In this document: positions 1 through 11,400 of the stretch, in pieces
Numbering within the stretch: position 1 is the stretch's first letter
How the letters are laid out: every line of letters starts with the position of its first letter
DNA from: Vitis vinifera
Taxonomy: Eukaryota; Streptophyta; Magnoliopsida; Vitales; Vitaceae
Direction: 5' to 3'
Length of the DNA stretch: 64,000 nucleotides
Assembly (NCBI RefSeq): GCF_030704535.1
Contig: NC_081812.1
Coordinates: 18,547,501-18,611,500, forward strand
Made by a program: the position numbers and the translations under genes
Notes under the pieces: generated by a model
Told to the model about the DNA's origin: nothing
What the model saw: the letters and a program-made list of their open reading frames with translations, nothing else
Database searches by the model: none

Positions 1-497
1 GAGAGGAGAACCAATTGAGGGTTTCACAAAGGGTAAGTGGAGAAAAAGGTGGTTAAATTTTTATTTTATTTTTTTACCTTTAAAAAGAGAAAAATTCATG
101 TGCATATGTTAAAAGGAACCAGGTCAGCAGCTGCTTGTGTTGGAACCACATTTGGGAAGAACATGTGTATAAGGTTTTGGAACTTTTGTTAACCAAACAT
201 AAAGAAAATCCATGTTTGAACTCGAAATGCATTTCTGGCTGTTTTAGAAGCTCCTCCAGACAGGTGTATGACATTAAGTTTTGGATTGGCCCAATTTCAA
301 ATTACCCAAGGACATACAATTCATCCATGCACCGAAACATACATTATTATTATTATTTTTTTTTATGGGCTTCTACCTGCATAACATAACTGGCTGCTCT
401 TTCTTTGTTAGAGATAATCATGGCCAGAACCAAAATAGGCACACCATTAACTTGATTAAAACCCTTCTTTAATTTGTTTTCCCTTGTCTTTGGGCAG
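1..497 (+). other. Intron sequence upstream of the last IscA exon
   Basis: The stretch ends in a splice acceptor (TTGGGCAG at 490-497) feeding the last exon of the Fe-S assembly gene. I see no earlier exon of that gene in it: the codons for the usual region before the Cys-Gly-Cys tail are absent. The preceding exons therefore lie left of the window and the intron exceeds 497 bp. A short AT-rich run (ATT repeats then poly-T) lies near 343-364. No other feature is recognised. Confidence 0.6.
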
Positions 498-591
498 GTC
501 TGAGTTCATATTTATCAATCCAAACTCTAAAGGGCAGTGTGGTTGTGGTGAATCTTTCATGACAACAGGCAATCCTGGAGCTGCTAAGTAG
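498..591 (+). CDS. ISCA1: Mitochondrial IscA-like Fe-S cluster assembly protein, last exon only (partial)
   Basis: A-type Fe-S assembly proteins help mature 4Fe-4S proteins in mitochondria. This exon opens after a CAG acceptor at 495-497 with one base completing a codon from the previous exon. It then encodes about 30 residues ending at TAG (589-591). They contain FINPNS followed by the conserved C-terminal CGCGESFM signature, whose two cysteines are Fe/cluster ligands in the A-type family. The FINPNS..CGCGESFMTT tail resembles the plant mitochondrial IscA-like type (Arabidopsis At2g16710 / At2g36260) rather than the plastid SufA type, as I recall them. Only the C-terminal exon is inside the window; the rest lies upstream. 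The family call is firm; the paralogue number is an inference. Confidence 0.85.
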
Positions 592-1540
592 GTTGGTGGT
601 GAAGAATTATGGCAAAGTTGTACTTGGTGAGAGCTTCCACTATCCTGTTCCTTACCCTGTCAAGCCTTGCACTAACAGCTACGAACAATTGCTGCAAGAA
701 TGGTAAAAGAATAAAAGCCTAGGAACACCTGGAAGTTCTATGATATTCTTTGTTAACATAATTATTACATCTGCACATAATCTTTATAATGTAAGACATC
801 TCAGAACTATTGGCTTGTGGAAATTACAGAATGGAAAATATTTTTAATGGCAGTGCTTATATGGGCCTTCATTGTCCCCTTCTCCACAGGAGCTGAATAA
901 ATTCTAGGATCATTGAGTTGTTCAGTGTTTTATAGGCCACATTTGTTACCTTAGCACGAAATGTTTTAAAATCTCCTCTTTAACTTAGAACCGTGGTCCA
1001 GGGATAGAAGAGCATTAATATTTTTCACATGAAGTGTGACTTGTATCTGATTGATACCTTTATGGTAGTTTATGGATTCCACCTGATGGACCCTGGTCCA
1101 TAACAGGATGTTTGAAGAATGAAATCTGCCCTGATTTTTTTGGTAAGGGAGGGGCATTATTTCGGAGGGTTTGATTTTATCTTTTAAAAAATGCTGAAAA
1201 ATATTGTGTAATGGTGGTGTGACAGTGTGACACCATCCCATTTTAATTTGCCGCTTTCTAGTATACGATATACAAATGTATCCTACCATTACATTCTCCC
1301 CAATACAATCTCATGCTTGCATTAGTGACGCTGGGTAAATGGTATATAAATGTCAATTTTCTCAGAGTTAGATACTTATATGTAATATAAATCTCATTTT
1401 TAAAATTTTTAATTATTATAAAGATATATTTAAAAATTGAAAAAAAAACTAATATTTTTCATATCATATTTTTTAGAATTTTTTTTATCTTAAATTTATT
1501 AAGAATGAATTAATTTAAACTTTAAAAAAACTTATTTTTA
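592..1540. other. 3' UTR of the IscA gene and AT-rich intergenic DNA
   Basis: About 150-300 bases after the stop are of mixed composition and probably form the 3' UTR. AATAAA-like signals occur near 709-716 (GAATAAAAGCC) and 895-901 (GAATAAA). A 37-codon ORF at 609-722 lies in the UTR and is treated under findings. From about 1370 the sequence is very AT-rich up to the start of the LTR at 1541. I see no gene. Confidence 0.5.
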
Positions 1541-2890
1541 TGTGGACCCCGCATTTCGATCGCTCGATGCGTTTCCCACTCGAATGGCGAGCTCGATTTT
1601 TATTTGAAAAAAAATTGATTTTTATTTATTAAAAGGAAATGACTTAGAGTCGTCACTTATTTTTGTTTTATTTTTAAAAGGGTAAACAAAATAAGAAAGA
1701 AAAACCTTAAGTGTGACTCCTTATTTTGGAAAAGACGGTCTGCGAAAAACCGGGTCGGGTTCGGGGGTCAGGTTACTTATCGGGAAGGTACGGTAAGAAC
1801 CGTAGCACCCTTCTAAGTCCCTAAAGTCGGATCTCTACTAATAAAATGAAGCAATCATGGCAATTGATGAGGGAATCAATGAATACTCAAAGTGATCATG
1901 CACACATAAAAGTCGAGACATGCATAGACAACGATTAGAGGAAAATGGGTACATACCTGGGCAACGAGCCACCATGCGCTATCAATAGAGGGGGGTTAGT
2001 GCACAATAATGATCACAACTATGTCACTTATGTCACCAAACAAGATAAAGAAAGCATCAATAGCACATATAGCCTTTCATTCAAATTCACTCTTATTCTG
2101 AAGAAAATTTATTTGATGTGGGGCCCCCACCAAAGCCCGTTTATTTTTGCATGAATTAATTCCATAAATTCCATTATTCGGAATTACGGAATTTAAATTC
2201 ATGTTTATTTTAAGACGTTTTAAAATCATGAAAAAATCGAAAGTGGCTCGCCGAAAAGAAAATGGCAGCCAAATTTTATTGAAAAACGGATTTTTGGAAC
2301 CTAAACGAAAAAAACTAAGGATGAAAAAATTAAAGAGATTTTAGGATTATTTAAAAAAACATAATTTAAAAATTATTTACAAAAATGGGTTTGAGTCGAA
2401 GATGTTGAAACAGTAGATGACACGTGGCCTAAAAGGTGGCCATGCAATTCATGCATAAGTGGAAAAGAAATACGATAACAAATGATTTATTAAGATTGGA
2501 TTTTAGTAAATTAGGAATGCTAAGAATGAATTAAAAGAAGTTAAAGAATTAAACATTAAAGTAGAATTTAAAATCGATCTTTAAAAGCAATCCAAAGTCA
2601 CTCGAACAATTTTCTATTAAAAGAAAAATAAAAATATGAAAAGCAAGTGAAATTAATAAAAACAAACCAAAAACTGTGCATCCGGATTGCCGACTCACTA
2701 GTTGATGTGCACTATCAAATGCCTTGAATATTCATCATTAAATTTCCAAAAACCCACCACGTACACCCGTTTGAATTTCAGAGCTTTGACCCAAAATAAT
2801 GCTTTTTAAAAAAAAAATTCCAAAAAATAAAGTGGTTTTGAAAATAATGCCCGATCTAATGCGTCTGTGCCACATAAGCCGCCACGTCAT

Positions 2891-3096
2891 AAAACCGTAG
2901 TTGGTGACTACGGTTTTATTTTTCTAAAGTGTTTAGAAACCGTAGTTACCAACCACGGTTTTAACTTTTAAGTTTAAAGCCGTAGTTGGTGACTACGGCT
3001 TTGACTTTTTTTTTAAATGGTCAAAGCCGCAGTTGGTGACTACGGCTTTGACTTTTTTTTAAAATGGTCAAAGCCGTAGTCACCAACTGCGGTTTT
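2891..3096. repeat. Left-arm array of CCGTAG/CTACGG mini-palindromes (5 units)
   Basis: Five units of about 26 bp share the core CCGTAG-TTGGTGA-CTACGG or its reverse complement. They start near 2891, 2937, 2976, 3023 and 3070, each bordered by AAAA/TTTT or AAAG/CTTT. Some carry one change (CCGCAG, CCACGG). Every unit can form its own small hairpin. Spacers between the third and fifth units are poly-T plus TGGTCAAAG. Confidence 0.85.
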
Positions 3097-4584
3097 AACT
3101 TTATATATATTTATATATAACTTTAATTTTTTTAATAAAAATATTATATTATTTTGATTTTAAATATACTTATTTCATTATTTTAAAAATTATAATATAC
3201 GAAATTAAATAATTGATATTTTTAATTTGATATAAAAATATATTTTTAAATTTTATTAAAATAATAGGCACTATATTTAATATAAATATAAATAATTAAT
3301 TAAAATATAATATAATAAATTATATTTATTTAAAATAAATAAATTATAAATGCCTATTTAGAAAAATAAAAAAAGTAATATAAATTATTATATTAATTAA
3401 TAATTTTTTATATATTATATATAAGTGGTATATAATACCTCTTACACACACATATAAAAGTCTAATTTAAGTTTAAAATTTATCACATTTTTATTTAAAT
3501 ATATAAATAAATTTTATTAAAACATTTGACACTATATTTAATATAAATATAATTATTTAATTAAAATTAAATATAAATAAAATATAATAAATTATGTTTA
3601 TTTAAAATAAATAAATTATAAATGCCTATTTGGAGAAAAAAATAATATAAATTATTATATTAATTAATAATTTTTTTATATATTATATGTAAATAGTATA
3701 TAATATCACACACACTATATATATATATATATATATATAAAAGTTTAATTTAAGTTTAAAATTTAACATATTTATTTAAATATATAAATAAATTATTATC
3801 ATATAGATATAATATTATGAACTTAAATTAAAATATGATAAATTTAAAAATATGATAATTTAAGTTCATAATATTATATCTATATGATAATAATTTATTT
3901 ATATATTTAAATAAATATGCTAAATTTTAAACTTAAATTAAACTTTTATATATATATATATATGTGTGTGTGTGTGATATTATATACTATTTACATGTAA
4001 TATATAAAAAAATTATTAATTAATATAATAATTTATATTATTTTTTTCTCCAAATAGGCATTTATAATTTATTTATTTTAAATAAACATAATTTATTATA
4101 TTTTATTTATATTTAATTTTAATTAAATAATTATATTTATATTAAATATAGTGTCAAATGTTTTAATAAAATTTATTTATATATTTAAATAAAAATGTGA
4201 TAAATTTTAAACTTAAATTAGACTTTTATATGTGTGTGTGAGAGGTATTATATACCACTTATATATAATATATAAAAAATTATTAATTAATATAATAATT
4301 TATATTACTTTTTTATTTTTCTAAATAGGCATTTATAATTTATTTATTTTAAATAAATATAATTTATTATATTTTATTTTAATTAATTATTTATATTTAT
4401 ATTAAATATAGTGCCTATTATTTTAATAAAATTTAAAAATATATTTTTATATCAAATTAAAAATATCAATTATTTAATTTCGTATATTATAATTTTTAAA
4501 ATAATGAAATAAGTATATTTAAAATCAAAATAATATAATATTTTTATTAAAAAAATTAAAGTTATATATAAATATATATAAAGT

Positions 4585-4743
4585 TAAAACCGCAGTTGGT
4601 GACTACGACTTTGACCATTTTAAAAAAAAGTCAAAGCCGTAGTCACCAACTACGACTTTAAACTTAAAAGTTAAAACCGTGGTTGGTAACTACGGTTTCT
4701 AAACACTTTAGAAAAATAAAACCGTAGTCACCAACTACGGTTT
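4585..4743. repeat. Right-arm array of CCGTAG/CTACGG mini-palindromes (4 units)
   Basis: This is the inverted counterpart of the left array, with four units starting near 4587, 4636, 4675 and 4718. Two units carry CTACGAC in place of CTACGGC. One unit is missing relative to the left arm, so the arms have diverged by unit gain or loss as well as point changes. Confidence 0.85.
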
Positions 4744-5976
4744 TATGACGTGGCGGCTTATGTGGCACAGACGCATTAGATCGGGCATTATTTTCAAAAC
4801 CACTTTATTTTTTGGATTTTTTTTTTTAAAAGCATTATTTTGGGTCAAAGCTCTTGAATTTCAACCATTAATTTCTCCATGTACAACCACTTTAACTCAT
4901 TGACTTTTTTTTGAAAAATTTCAGCCATTGAACAGCCACATGTGAGTTCTCTCGTTAAAAAAATAATTCCTCCATTAAGGCACACCAAAATCAAAGGCAC
5001 GGAGTTCCATGGCTGCATGTCATTCAATTATGCATCCTATTCTCCTCACAAATCCTCTCAGCTGCTACTGCTAAACGATATTCTCGACCATCTTTCCTCA
5101 ATCAATATCCTTCGCCCTTAGAAATGAAACCCAGATTTTTGAATCTCCGTGTACAAGGCTTTGAGGCACATATATTAACCCAACGAAAACCTGGCATCTT
5201 CAAGTGAAAACACCTGATCTCACACACACCCCAGATGGATACCAAGAGCAAGGAGGTATAAAACCAGGATTATAGACAAGAGAAAAAAAGTAAGGGAACC
5301 CTATAGGACATTAAATGAAGCCTCGTTTCATGAGTCATCCACAGGCTTGCAAGAGGGTTGAAGGGCTATGGGTTCGTACAAAAACAGAGGAGCATACAGT
5401 GGAGTTAAAAACAGAGCCAAAACACTCTTCAGTAAAGCCAAGGAAAAGAAAATGATTCAACAATAACAACAAATCCACAAGTAAACCAGAGATCAATGAA
5501 AACCAAACCTGATGGTTCAACGTTCATGCACAAAAACAAACAATGATGTGCAGAAACAAGGTGGAGGAGATGATGAACAGAGTCCGTACCTGAAAATCCC
5601 TCACACCAGCAAAGAGAAAAGAAAAAGAAATGCCTCCGGCAAAGTCCTCCGTTTCTGGCTTGTTCCTTTATCTCGAGGACTCTCTCCGAAATCTCTTCGG
5701 TTGCTCCCTTTTCTCCTCCAGCAGCTCCAAACTTCCCTCCCCGAAAAAAATCTCCAACAGCCAGGAAAAAGCCCAAGCAGCTGGCCACCCCGCTCCTCTA
5801 ACCGTCTGCAGCTTTTTGCAGATTCTTTGGACACGTGTCGACCTTTGGTTGGCCATCAAAAACACCATTCTGGTGCCCAACAGCCAACCATGCATGGACA
5901 CGTGGCTCTTTGAGATCGTGACACTTGGCAAAATCAAGCTGCAGAAAATGAGTCCCAAATGGGGGTCTACATTTTA

Positions 5977-7163
5977 ATATAAATATCATTCGATCTTTAA
6001 ATTATTTACATATAAATTTTAATATAGAGAAGTTATTTTTACAAGTAAAATAAAAGGATATTTTTGTTAAAAATGCATATTTTTAGGCCTAAAAAATATA
6101 AGGAGCTAGATTTTTAAATCAGGAATTATTTTCAAGTTTTTAAATAGAATGGTAGATTTTATACAAAACTATTGGGATTTTTTTTATCAAAGTAAATAGG
6201 CTTGTGTTTCCGGCATATACTTTTGGTATTTTTTGGCTCAAAAATATTTCCAAGAAAGGGCGTTTTGGGTTAAGTCTAAAACCATGATACTATTTTATGA
6301 AAATTACAAAACCCTAGCCGTAACCTTTTCTTTTCAACACTAAACCTGAGCACAGTGGAGTAGTGGCACCATCACGGTTAAGAGGGTTGCGAGTGATGGA
6401 CTGGTGACGTGGGTATTCTCACGTGCGAACGACTTCCCACACGAGTACTAGACCAGAGGAAGAGACAGTTGACCATTTCCTCATATTTTCCCCTTGCTCC
6501 TCCCATCGGAATTTTGATATTTCCAATTCTATCCCATCTTCCGATTCCTCCATACCCAATTGTGGTGGTTCTAGGCTGAGGGGTCTCTGATTTCATGCTC
6601 CTATCCTCCTGGTAAGCCCTATCTCAAATGTTGTTCTTTAATCTCCTTTTTGTTTATTTTGTTGTCTCAATATGTTTTGAGACAAACTTTGTTCCTTTGA
6701 TTCCCTTTTTTGTATCAGAAATTAGATTTGTAGAACCGTTTTGGTCGATTGATGCAAAGTTCTTAACTTTGTAGGTTGTTGCTTGAAATCTCTTTTCTGG
6801 ACCCCGCTGCCAGATTTCATTTTTCTTTGCCTTTGCAGACTTGGAACCATCTGGGTATGCTTATGAATTTGATTTCTTAAATCCCAGATCTCATAAAGGA
6901 CCCAAAATATTGATCTGGGTTTTTCTCTGAATCTTTGATTAAGTCATGGTATCTTGACTTTTTTTGGGAAGATTTGGTGGTGTGGTGGTTTGTGGCCTGT
7001 GATCAATTCTTCTTTTTGTCATCTACACTGAGAAACCCGGATGGTGGACTTAATATCTCGATGCGATCTGTAAGTGGGTATGGATTATTTTATCTCGTCT
7101 TTTGCAAGTTCAAAGGCTTTGGTTGAATCTGGTTGAAGGTAGTTTCTCTCAATCTTTTTGGTT
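5977..7163 (+). promoter_or_regulatory. Promoter and probable 5' UTR of the F-box gene
   Basis: AT-rich DNA gives way near 6300 to a more balanced leader. A telo-box-like AAACCCTA lies at 6309-6316, a motif often near plant transcription starts. A good donor (CTG|GTAAGCC) follows 6611 and a T-rich acceptor ends at 6838 (CTTTGCAG), so a 5'-UTR intron of about 227 bp is possible. The open frame at 6935-7126 starts in this leader and shows no known domain. Transcript ends are inferred only. Confidence 0.4.
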
Positions 7164-8429
7164 ATGGAGAATCTTCCTGTTGAAGTGGTCGGAAACATAC
7201 TGTCCCGACTTGGAGCTGCACGAGATGTGGTGATCGCATCTGCAACTTGCCGGAAGTGGCGAGAGGCTTGGCAGAATCACCTACACACTCTTTCATTTAA
7301 TTCCAATGATTGGCCTGTTTACCATGATCTCACAACTAGTCGATTGGAAATTCTTATAACTCAAACAATATTCCAAACATCGGGATTAGAGTATTTGTCA
7401 ATTTGTATGGATGATGTTGATGAGTTCTCAGCTGCCCCGGTGATTGCCTGGCTCATGTATACTAGGGAAACCTTGCGACAGCTATACTATAATGTGAGGA
7501 CCACCCCAAGCATTAACATACTTGAAAAATGCAGTAGGCAAAAGCTTGAAGTCTTGGATTTGGCTCAAAATTCTATTACGGGTGTTGAACCCAGTTATCA
7601 GAAATTTCCCTGCTTGAAATCCCTTTCACTGAGATATGTTAGTATTTCTGCATTGGACCTAAATCTTCTTCTCACTGCCTGCCCAAAAATTGAGGTCTTG
7701 GCCCTTATCAACCTGGATATTGCGCTGTCAGATGCAACAGCCACAATGGAGCTGGCCGGTCCCTCATTGAAGGATATCTATGTCGAAGCAATCAGTATGG
7801 ATAAGTTTACGTTGGAGGCTGATAACCTTGAGAATTTGCACTTGAAAGATTGTACTCTCGATGTTTTTGAGCTTATTGGAAAGGGAGCCTTGAGGATTCT
7901 CAAGATTGACGATGTTAGTGTGATCCATCTCGACATTGGTGAGAGTACTGAAAATCTTGAGGTTGTGGATGTTAGCAACTTCACAATCATGTGGCCAAAG
8001 TTTTACCATATGATCTCAAGATCATCCAAATTGAAGAGGCTTCGGCTTTGGGGTGTTGTGTTTGATGATGAGGATGAAGTTGTGGATTTGGAGGCAATTT
8101 CTGTTTGCTTCCCACGGTTAACCCATGTATCCTTAAGTTATGATCTGAGAGATGGAGATCTAAGAGATGGTTATGGCTTGCAGGTGTCAACTCATTTGGA
8201 GAATGTGGTTGTCTTGGAACTTGGATGGACAGTAATGAGCAATCTCTTTTCACCTTGGGTAGCTGGACTCGTAGACAGATGCCCCAATCTTAAGAAATTG
8301 ATCATTTTTGGGATTATTTCAGAGGTCAAAACTCATGAAGAATGTTTGATTTTAGCGAATTTCACTTCATCCATTGTTCGGCTCATGAGGAAATATTTGC
8401 ATGTAGAGGTTCATTTTGAATATGAATAG
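7164..8429 (+). CDS. F-box/LRR-repeat protein (At1g67190-like)
   Basis: F-box proteins are substrate-recognition subunits of SCF ubiquitin ligases. This single-exon gene encodes 421 residues. The N-terminal F-box (residues 1 to about 42) begins MENLPVEVVGNILSRLG and contains the A-CRKWREAW helix that binds the SKP1/ASK adaptor. The rest is a leucine-rich-repeat solenoid with recurring units such as LEVLDLAQNSI, LKSLSLRYVSI, IEVLALINLDI, LENLHLKDCTL, LRILKIDDVS, LKRLRLWGV and LKKLIIFGI. The first true ATG of the frame is at 7164; the frame is open two codons further upstream but without ATG. The near-identical N-terminus to Arabidopsis At1g67190, as I recall it, makes orthology likely. The substrate is unknown. 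It sits 1.2 kb downstream of the LTR/foldback complex. Confidence 0.9.
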   Translation: MENLPVEVVGNILSRLGAARDVVIASATCRKWREAWQNHLHTLSFNSNDWPVYHDLTTSRLEILITQTIFQTSGLEYLSICMDDVDEFSAAPVIAWLMYTRETLRQLYYNVRTTPSINILEKCSRQKLEVLDLAQNSITGVEPSYQKFPCLKSLSLRYVSISALDLNLLLTACPKIEVLALINLDIALSDATATMELAGPSLKDIYVEAISMDKFTLEADNLENLHLKDCTLDVFELIGKGALRILKIDDVSVIHLDIGESTENLEVVDVSNFTIMWPKFYHMISRSSKLKRLRLWGVVFDDEDEVVDLEAISVCFPRLTHVSLSYDLRDGDLRDGYGLQVSTHLENVVVLELGWTVMSNLFSPWVAGLVDRCPNLKKLIIFGIISEVKTHEECLILANFTSSIVRLMRKYLHVEVHFEYE

Positions 8430-11400
8430 TTCTGCAAAATGCTTTTGAGGATATACAGGTTTTTGTCAATCATGACTTGCACAAGCAGGTAAATGATGCT
8501 CCATGAGGATTCCGTCACCCTTATTTTTCCTTTTCTATTTTCTGGAATGTCTTCCTTTTCTGCCTGGATAAATTAGTAATGTTGAGCAAGTGTAAATTTT
8601 TTTGGTTCTGTGTAAAAGGGAACAATATTTTGCTCTGATTTCTTGTTCTATTTTCTTGTGTTATGCCTCATGCTTTTCTTTTTTCTTGTTCTTATTTTCT
8701 TTCTTTGTTTCTTTTTTTTTTTTTGTGTTTCTGGATTAGACATTCTTTTTCATTGTACAATTGCACTAGTTTAAATACCATTGCAAATCTTTGTGATTCT
8801 CATTTTTCTATTACATATGGTTTTAGAAGGCAGCTGCGTAAATGTTGAATTTTGATGGTGTTAAAGTTTTCCATGTAGTTCTCCTCACTAAATATTTGTG
8901 ATTGTTTATCCATATGTGGGTAACCTTTCTGCACAATCCAGGCAAAGTCTTCTCTTGGACCTGCTTCCATTTTAGTGTGTGGAAAGGGCAAAAGGCATTT
9001 CACTGGAGGGCAGGGAATTGGATGCCCCAGTAGTCCTAGCTGTAAACAATGGATTCTATCACCAGGCACATTGCCCTGTGCAATGCTGTAGCTAACAAGT
9101 TAAGTATCCCATCTGGGAGTATGCATGCAACAATGAAACTTATAGGAATTGAGGAGGGATTGCCAAAGCTGTGAACCTGGCAGAGTGCTTTCCCCGTTGA
9201 TGTCCTCTCCAGTCTTTATGGATTTCTCTGTTCCACTGGAAATTTCCTCCACTCCTACTGCACTTCAGATTGATCGTAGACTTAAAAAACCAACTATACA
9301 CCTTTTATGTTCAATCATTTACCGATAATGCTTGCAAGTTGCATCCTCTGCATTAGTATTACATCTGCTGTGAGCACAGAACTCCTATTTAGCTTGACCT
9401 AGAATCATATGTGACTGTAATAATATTTCTAAGCTGATTGTTTGATGACTCCTTTCTTTTTACTCTACAAATGAAAAAGTGGGAAAAAAGTTAAAAATGA
9501 AATGAATTTGGTCTTTATCAGTGAAAAATCTGGCATAATAGACATTCATGGTTGTGGTCCCTTTTGTGATTTGGTTCATTATTTAAGATCTTGAATGAAT
9601 CAAATTCCCCATAAATGAGATGAGAAGGCTTCATGTGGGTGCACAGTGTGGTTATAGGAGGTTTGGGCCTTTTGGGAATGGGGTCAATTTTCGGGATACG
9701 GAATCAGTTCCTGTTAATCTAGTTCAAAGTAGCTCTTTTGGTGCTGTTAGATGTAGCCATCATCTTAATATCTATTCAATGCAAATGGGGATATGCCCAC
9801 CTTTGCCTCTCTTAATTTCTTGGCCTCATTGGTCTTCCTCTTGCCTGCCCCTGACTCTTCCTCCTCCCTCTCCTGTTCGTTCCCCTGTTCTGTGGCAAGA
9901 CTCTTGTTTTTAAGGTTTTTGCTTTTTGTTCAACTCCTTCCGCTGCTAATTTCACATTTGTTTATGTTGTTGCTTAACCATACTGTCATGTCCCCACCTT
10001 AATCAAAATGATGTTTTTCACTACCTTATCTCACCCTATTATTTAGCATGTTGAAATTTTCCACACAACTTTTTAAAATTGACACAGCTTGTGGTTTTCT
10101 TTGGGCCCCCAAATTATGTAGCCAAACACAAAGTTGATGAAACTTCTCCATGTCCATGATTGTTAATAATAGTAGAGAGACCAAAAGAGGAGAAAAAACA
10201 CACTCACACAACCCTTCATCTCAGTTCGTTGGGATCATTACGGGCAAGGAGAAAGGGAGAAACATAAACCAAATTAGAAAGAGGGCCAGGGGAACACCCA
10301 AGTTACATGTGTAGTGAGTATATGATAGAGGAAACAATATTCACTTTCGACCTTAATGATTTTTTTTTATGTTTAGTTGTATTATGAAAAATATTAAAAA
10401 AATAAATTTAATAAAAATTAGTTAAAATTTTATATATTTTAAAATTATTTATTATTTATATTGAAAAAATTCAAAAAGTATAAAATGTTTAAACTAATAT
10501 ATATCAATAATTTATTAATTTTTAATTTATTTTTAATTTTTCTTCACTTTGTTTTTTTTGGTACTTTTTATCTTCTTTTTTTTTTTTCAATTTTTTTGAG
10601 AATAAGACGTAACCTAAAATATTGGAGTGGTCCTCCTAGTTTCAATTAGCAACGGGAGAAATCGACAATGCAGTTTTTTATGTTTACTCTATTATTGGAA
10701 CACTTAAGCTGTGTTTGGTTCTCAAATTGAGAGAAAATGAAAATTAAAGAAAATAAAGAGAAAAAAAAAAAAAAGGAAAAAGTGAGTTTTTAAAATAATA
10801 ATAAAATAAAAACCTTTTAAAAGTAATTCAAATTTTATGTACTCATGAGTTAAAGATAGTAAGTAGTTAGGATGGGTAAAAGTAATACCTATATAATAAG
10901 ATAGTATTTTTGAATAAAAAATACATGAAATAGTAGCAGAAATATTAATTATTTTTAGATTATAGTTTAAAATTTATATTTTATAAATTTAAATTCTTAT
11001 TTTATGACATATAATTTTTATGGTATAAGTGTACGAAAATAAACCCTTTTCAAGAAAAATTAGAAGGAAAGAAAAAAAATGATTTAATATTAATTGTAGA
11101 TCCAAGGATGGTACGACTTTGGTTCTTAAAAAGTGTCGTAAATTTGTCAATATTTTTACAACTACCAATTTTTAGGAATTTCTTTTGAAAGTTGCCTAGT
11201 TAAAAAAACCCCTGCTCAGCCATCTGACCAATTTTGCCTTTATAAATATGTAGACATATATTTTAATATAAACCTAGCTTCCAGCCAATTTCCAAGCTAC
11301 AAACTAAAATCTTAATATATAACATAAGAATACTTGGATCATTCTTATGTTAAATGATATTACAAAATTTAAAATTAATATTATTTCCCTTTTTTTTTTT

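Larger units (their letters stand above)
2781..4853. mobile_element. Long foldback (inverted-repeat) DNA element, Mutator-like by target duplication
   Basis: The 2073-bp element is almost entirely one palindrome. It begins GAGCTTTGACCC (2781) and ends GGGTCAAAGCTC (4853). The left arm (2781 to about 3829) folds onto the right arm (about 3857 to 4853) around a 27-nt AT loop at 3830-3856. The 40 bases on each side of the loop are perfectly complementary. The left arm is about 50 bp longer because it carries one extra CCGTAG module. A perfect 10-bp direct repeat TTGAATTTCA flanks the element (2771-2780 and 4854-4863). A 9-11 bp duplication is characteristic of Mutator-like transposons, so a non-autonomous MULE or foldback MITE is inferred. 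No transposase is encoded. It is inserted in the LTR-like element 1541-5971. Confidence 0.85.
1541..5971. mobile_element. Solo-LTR-like retroelement remnant, split by a nested foldback element
   Basis: The left edge reads TGTGGACCCC (1541-1550) and the right edge GGGGTCTACA (5962-5971). These give TG..CA ends in a short imperfect inverted repeat, as in LTRs. Both sides are flanked by the 5-bp direct repeat TTTTA (1536-1540 and 5972-5976), a typical LTR-element target duplication. After removing the nested insertion with its extra target copy, about 2.35 kb remains. No second copy of either end and no gag/pol coding is seen, so a solo LTR is the simplest reading. A short non-autonomous element is the alternative. 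The many short ORFs on both strands between 5429 and 5989 show no recognisable protein. Orientation and superfamily (Gypsy or Copia) cannot be decided from this copy. Confidence 0.75.

Noticed and set aside
3120-4580. Highly AT-rich centre considered as a scaffold/matrix attachment region or a mis-joined assembly
   Set aside because: The two arms are complementary end to end and the outer 10-bp duplication is perfect, so a single inserted foldback element explains it better.
5429-5989. Overlapping ORFs of 60-133 codons on both strands
   Set aside because: They lie at the right end of the LTR-like element, overlap in many frames, and show no domain or codon pattern. GC-richer LTR sequence explains them.
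6935-7126. 63-codon ORF just upstream of the F-box gene
   Set aside because: It lies in the leader/intron region, has no known domain and is rich in Trp/Phe from T-rich sequence.
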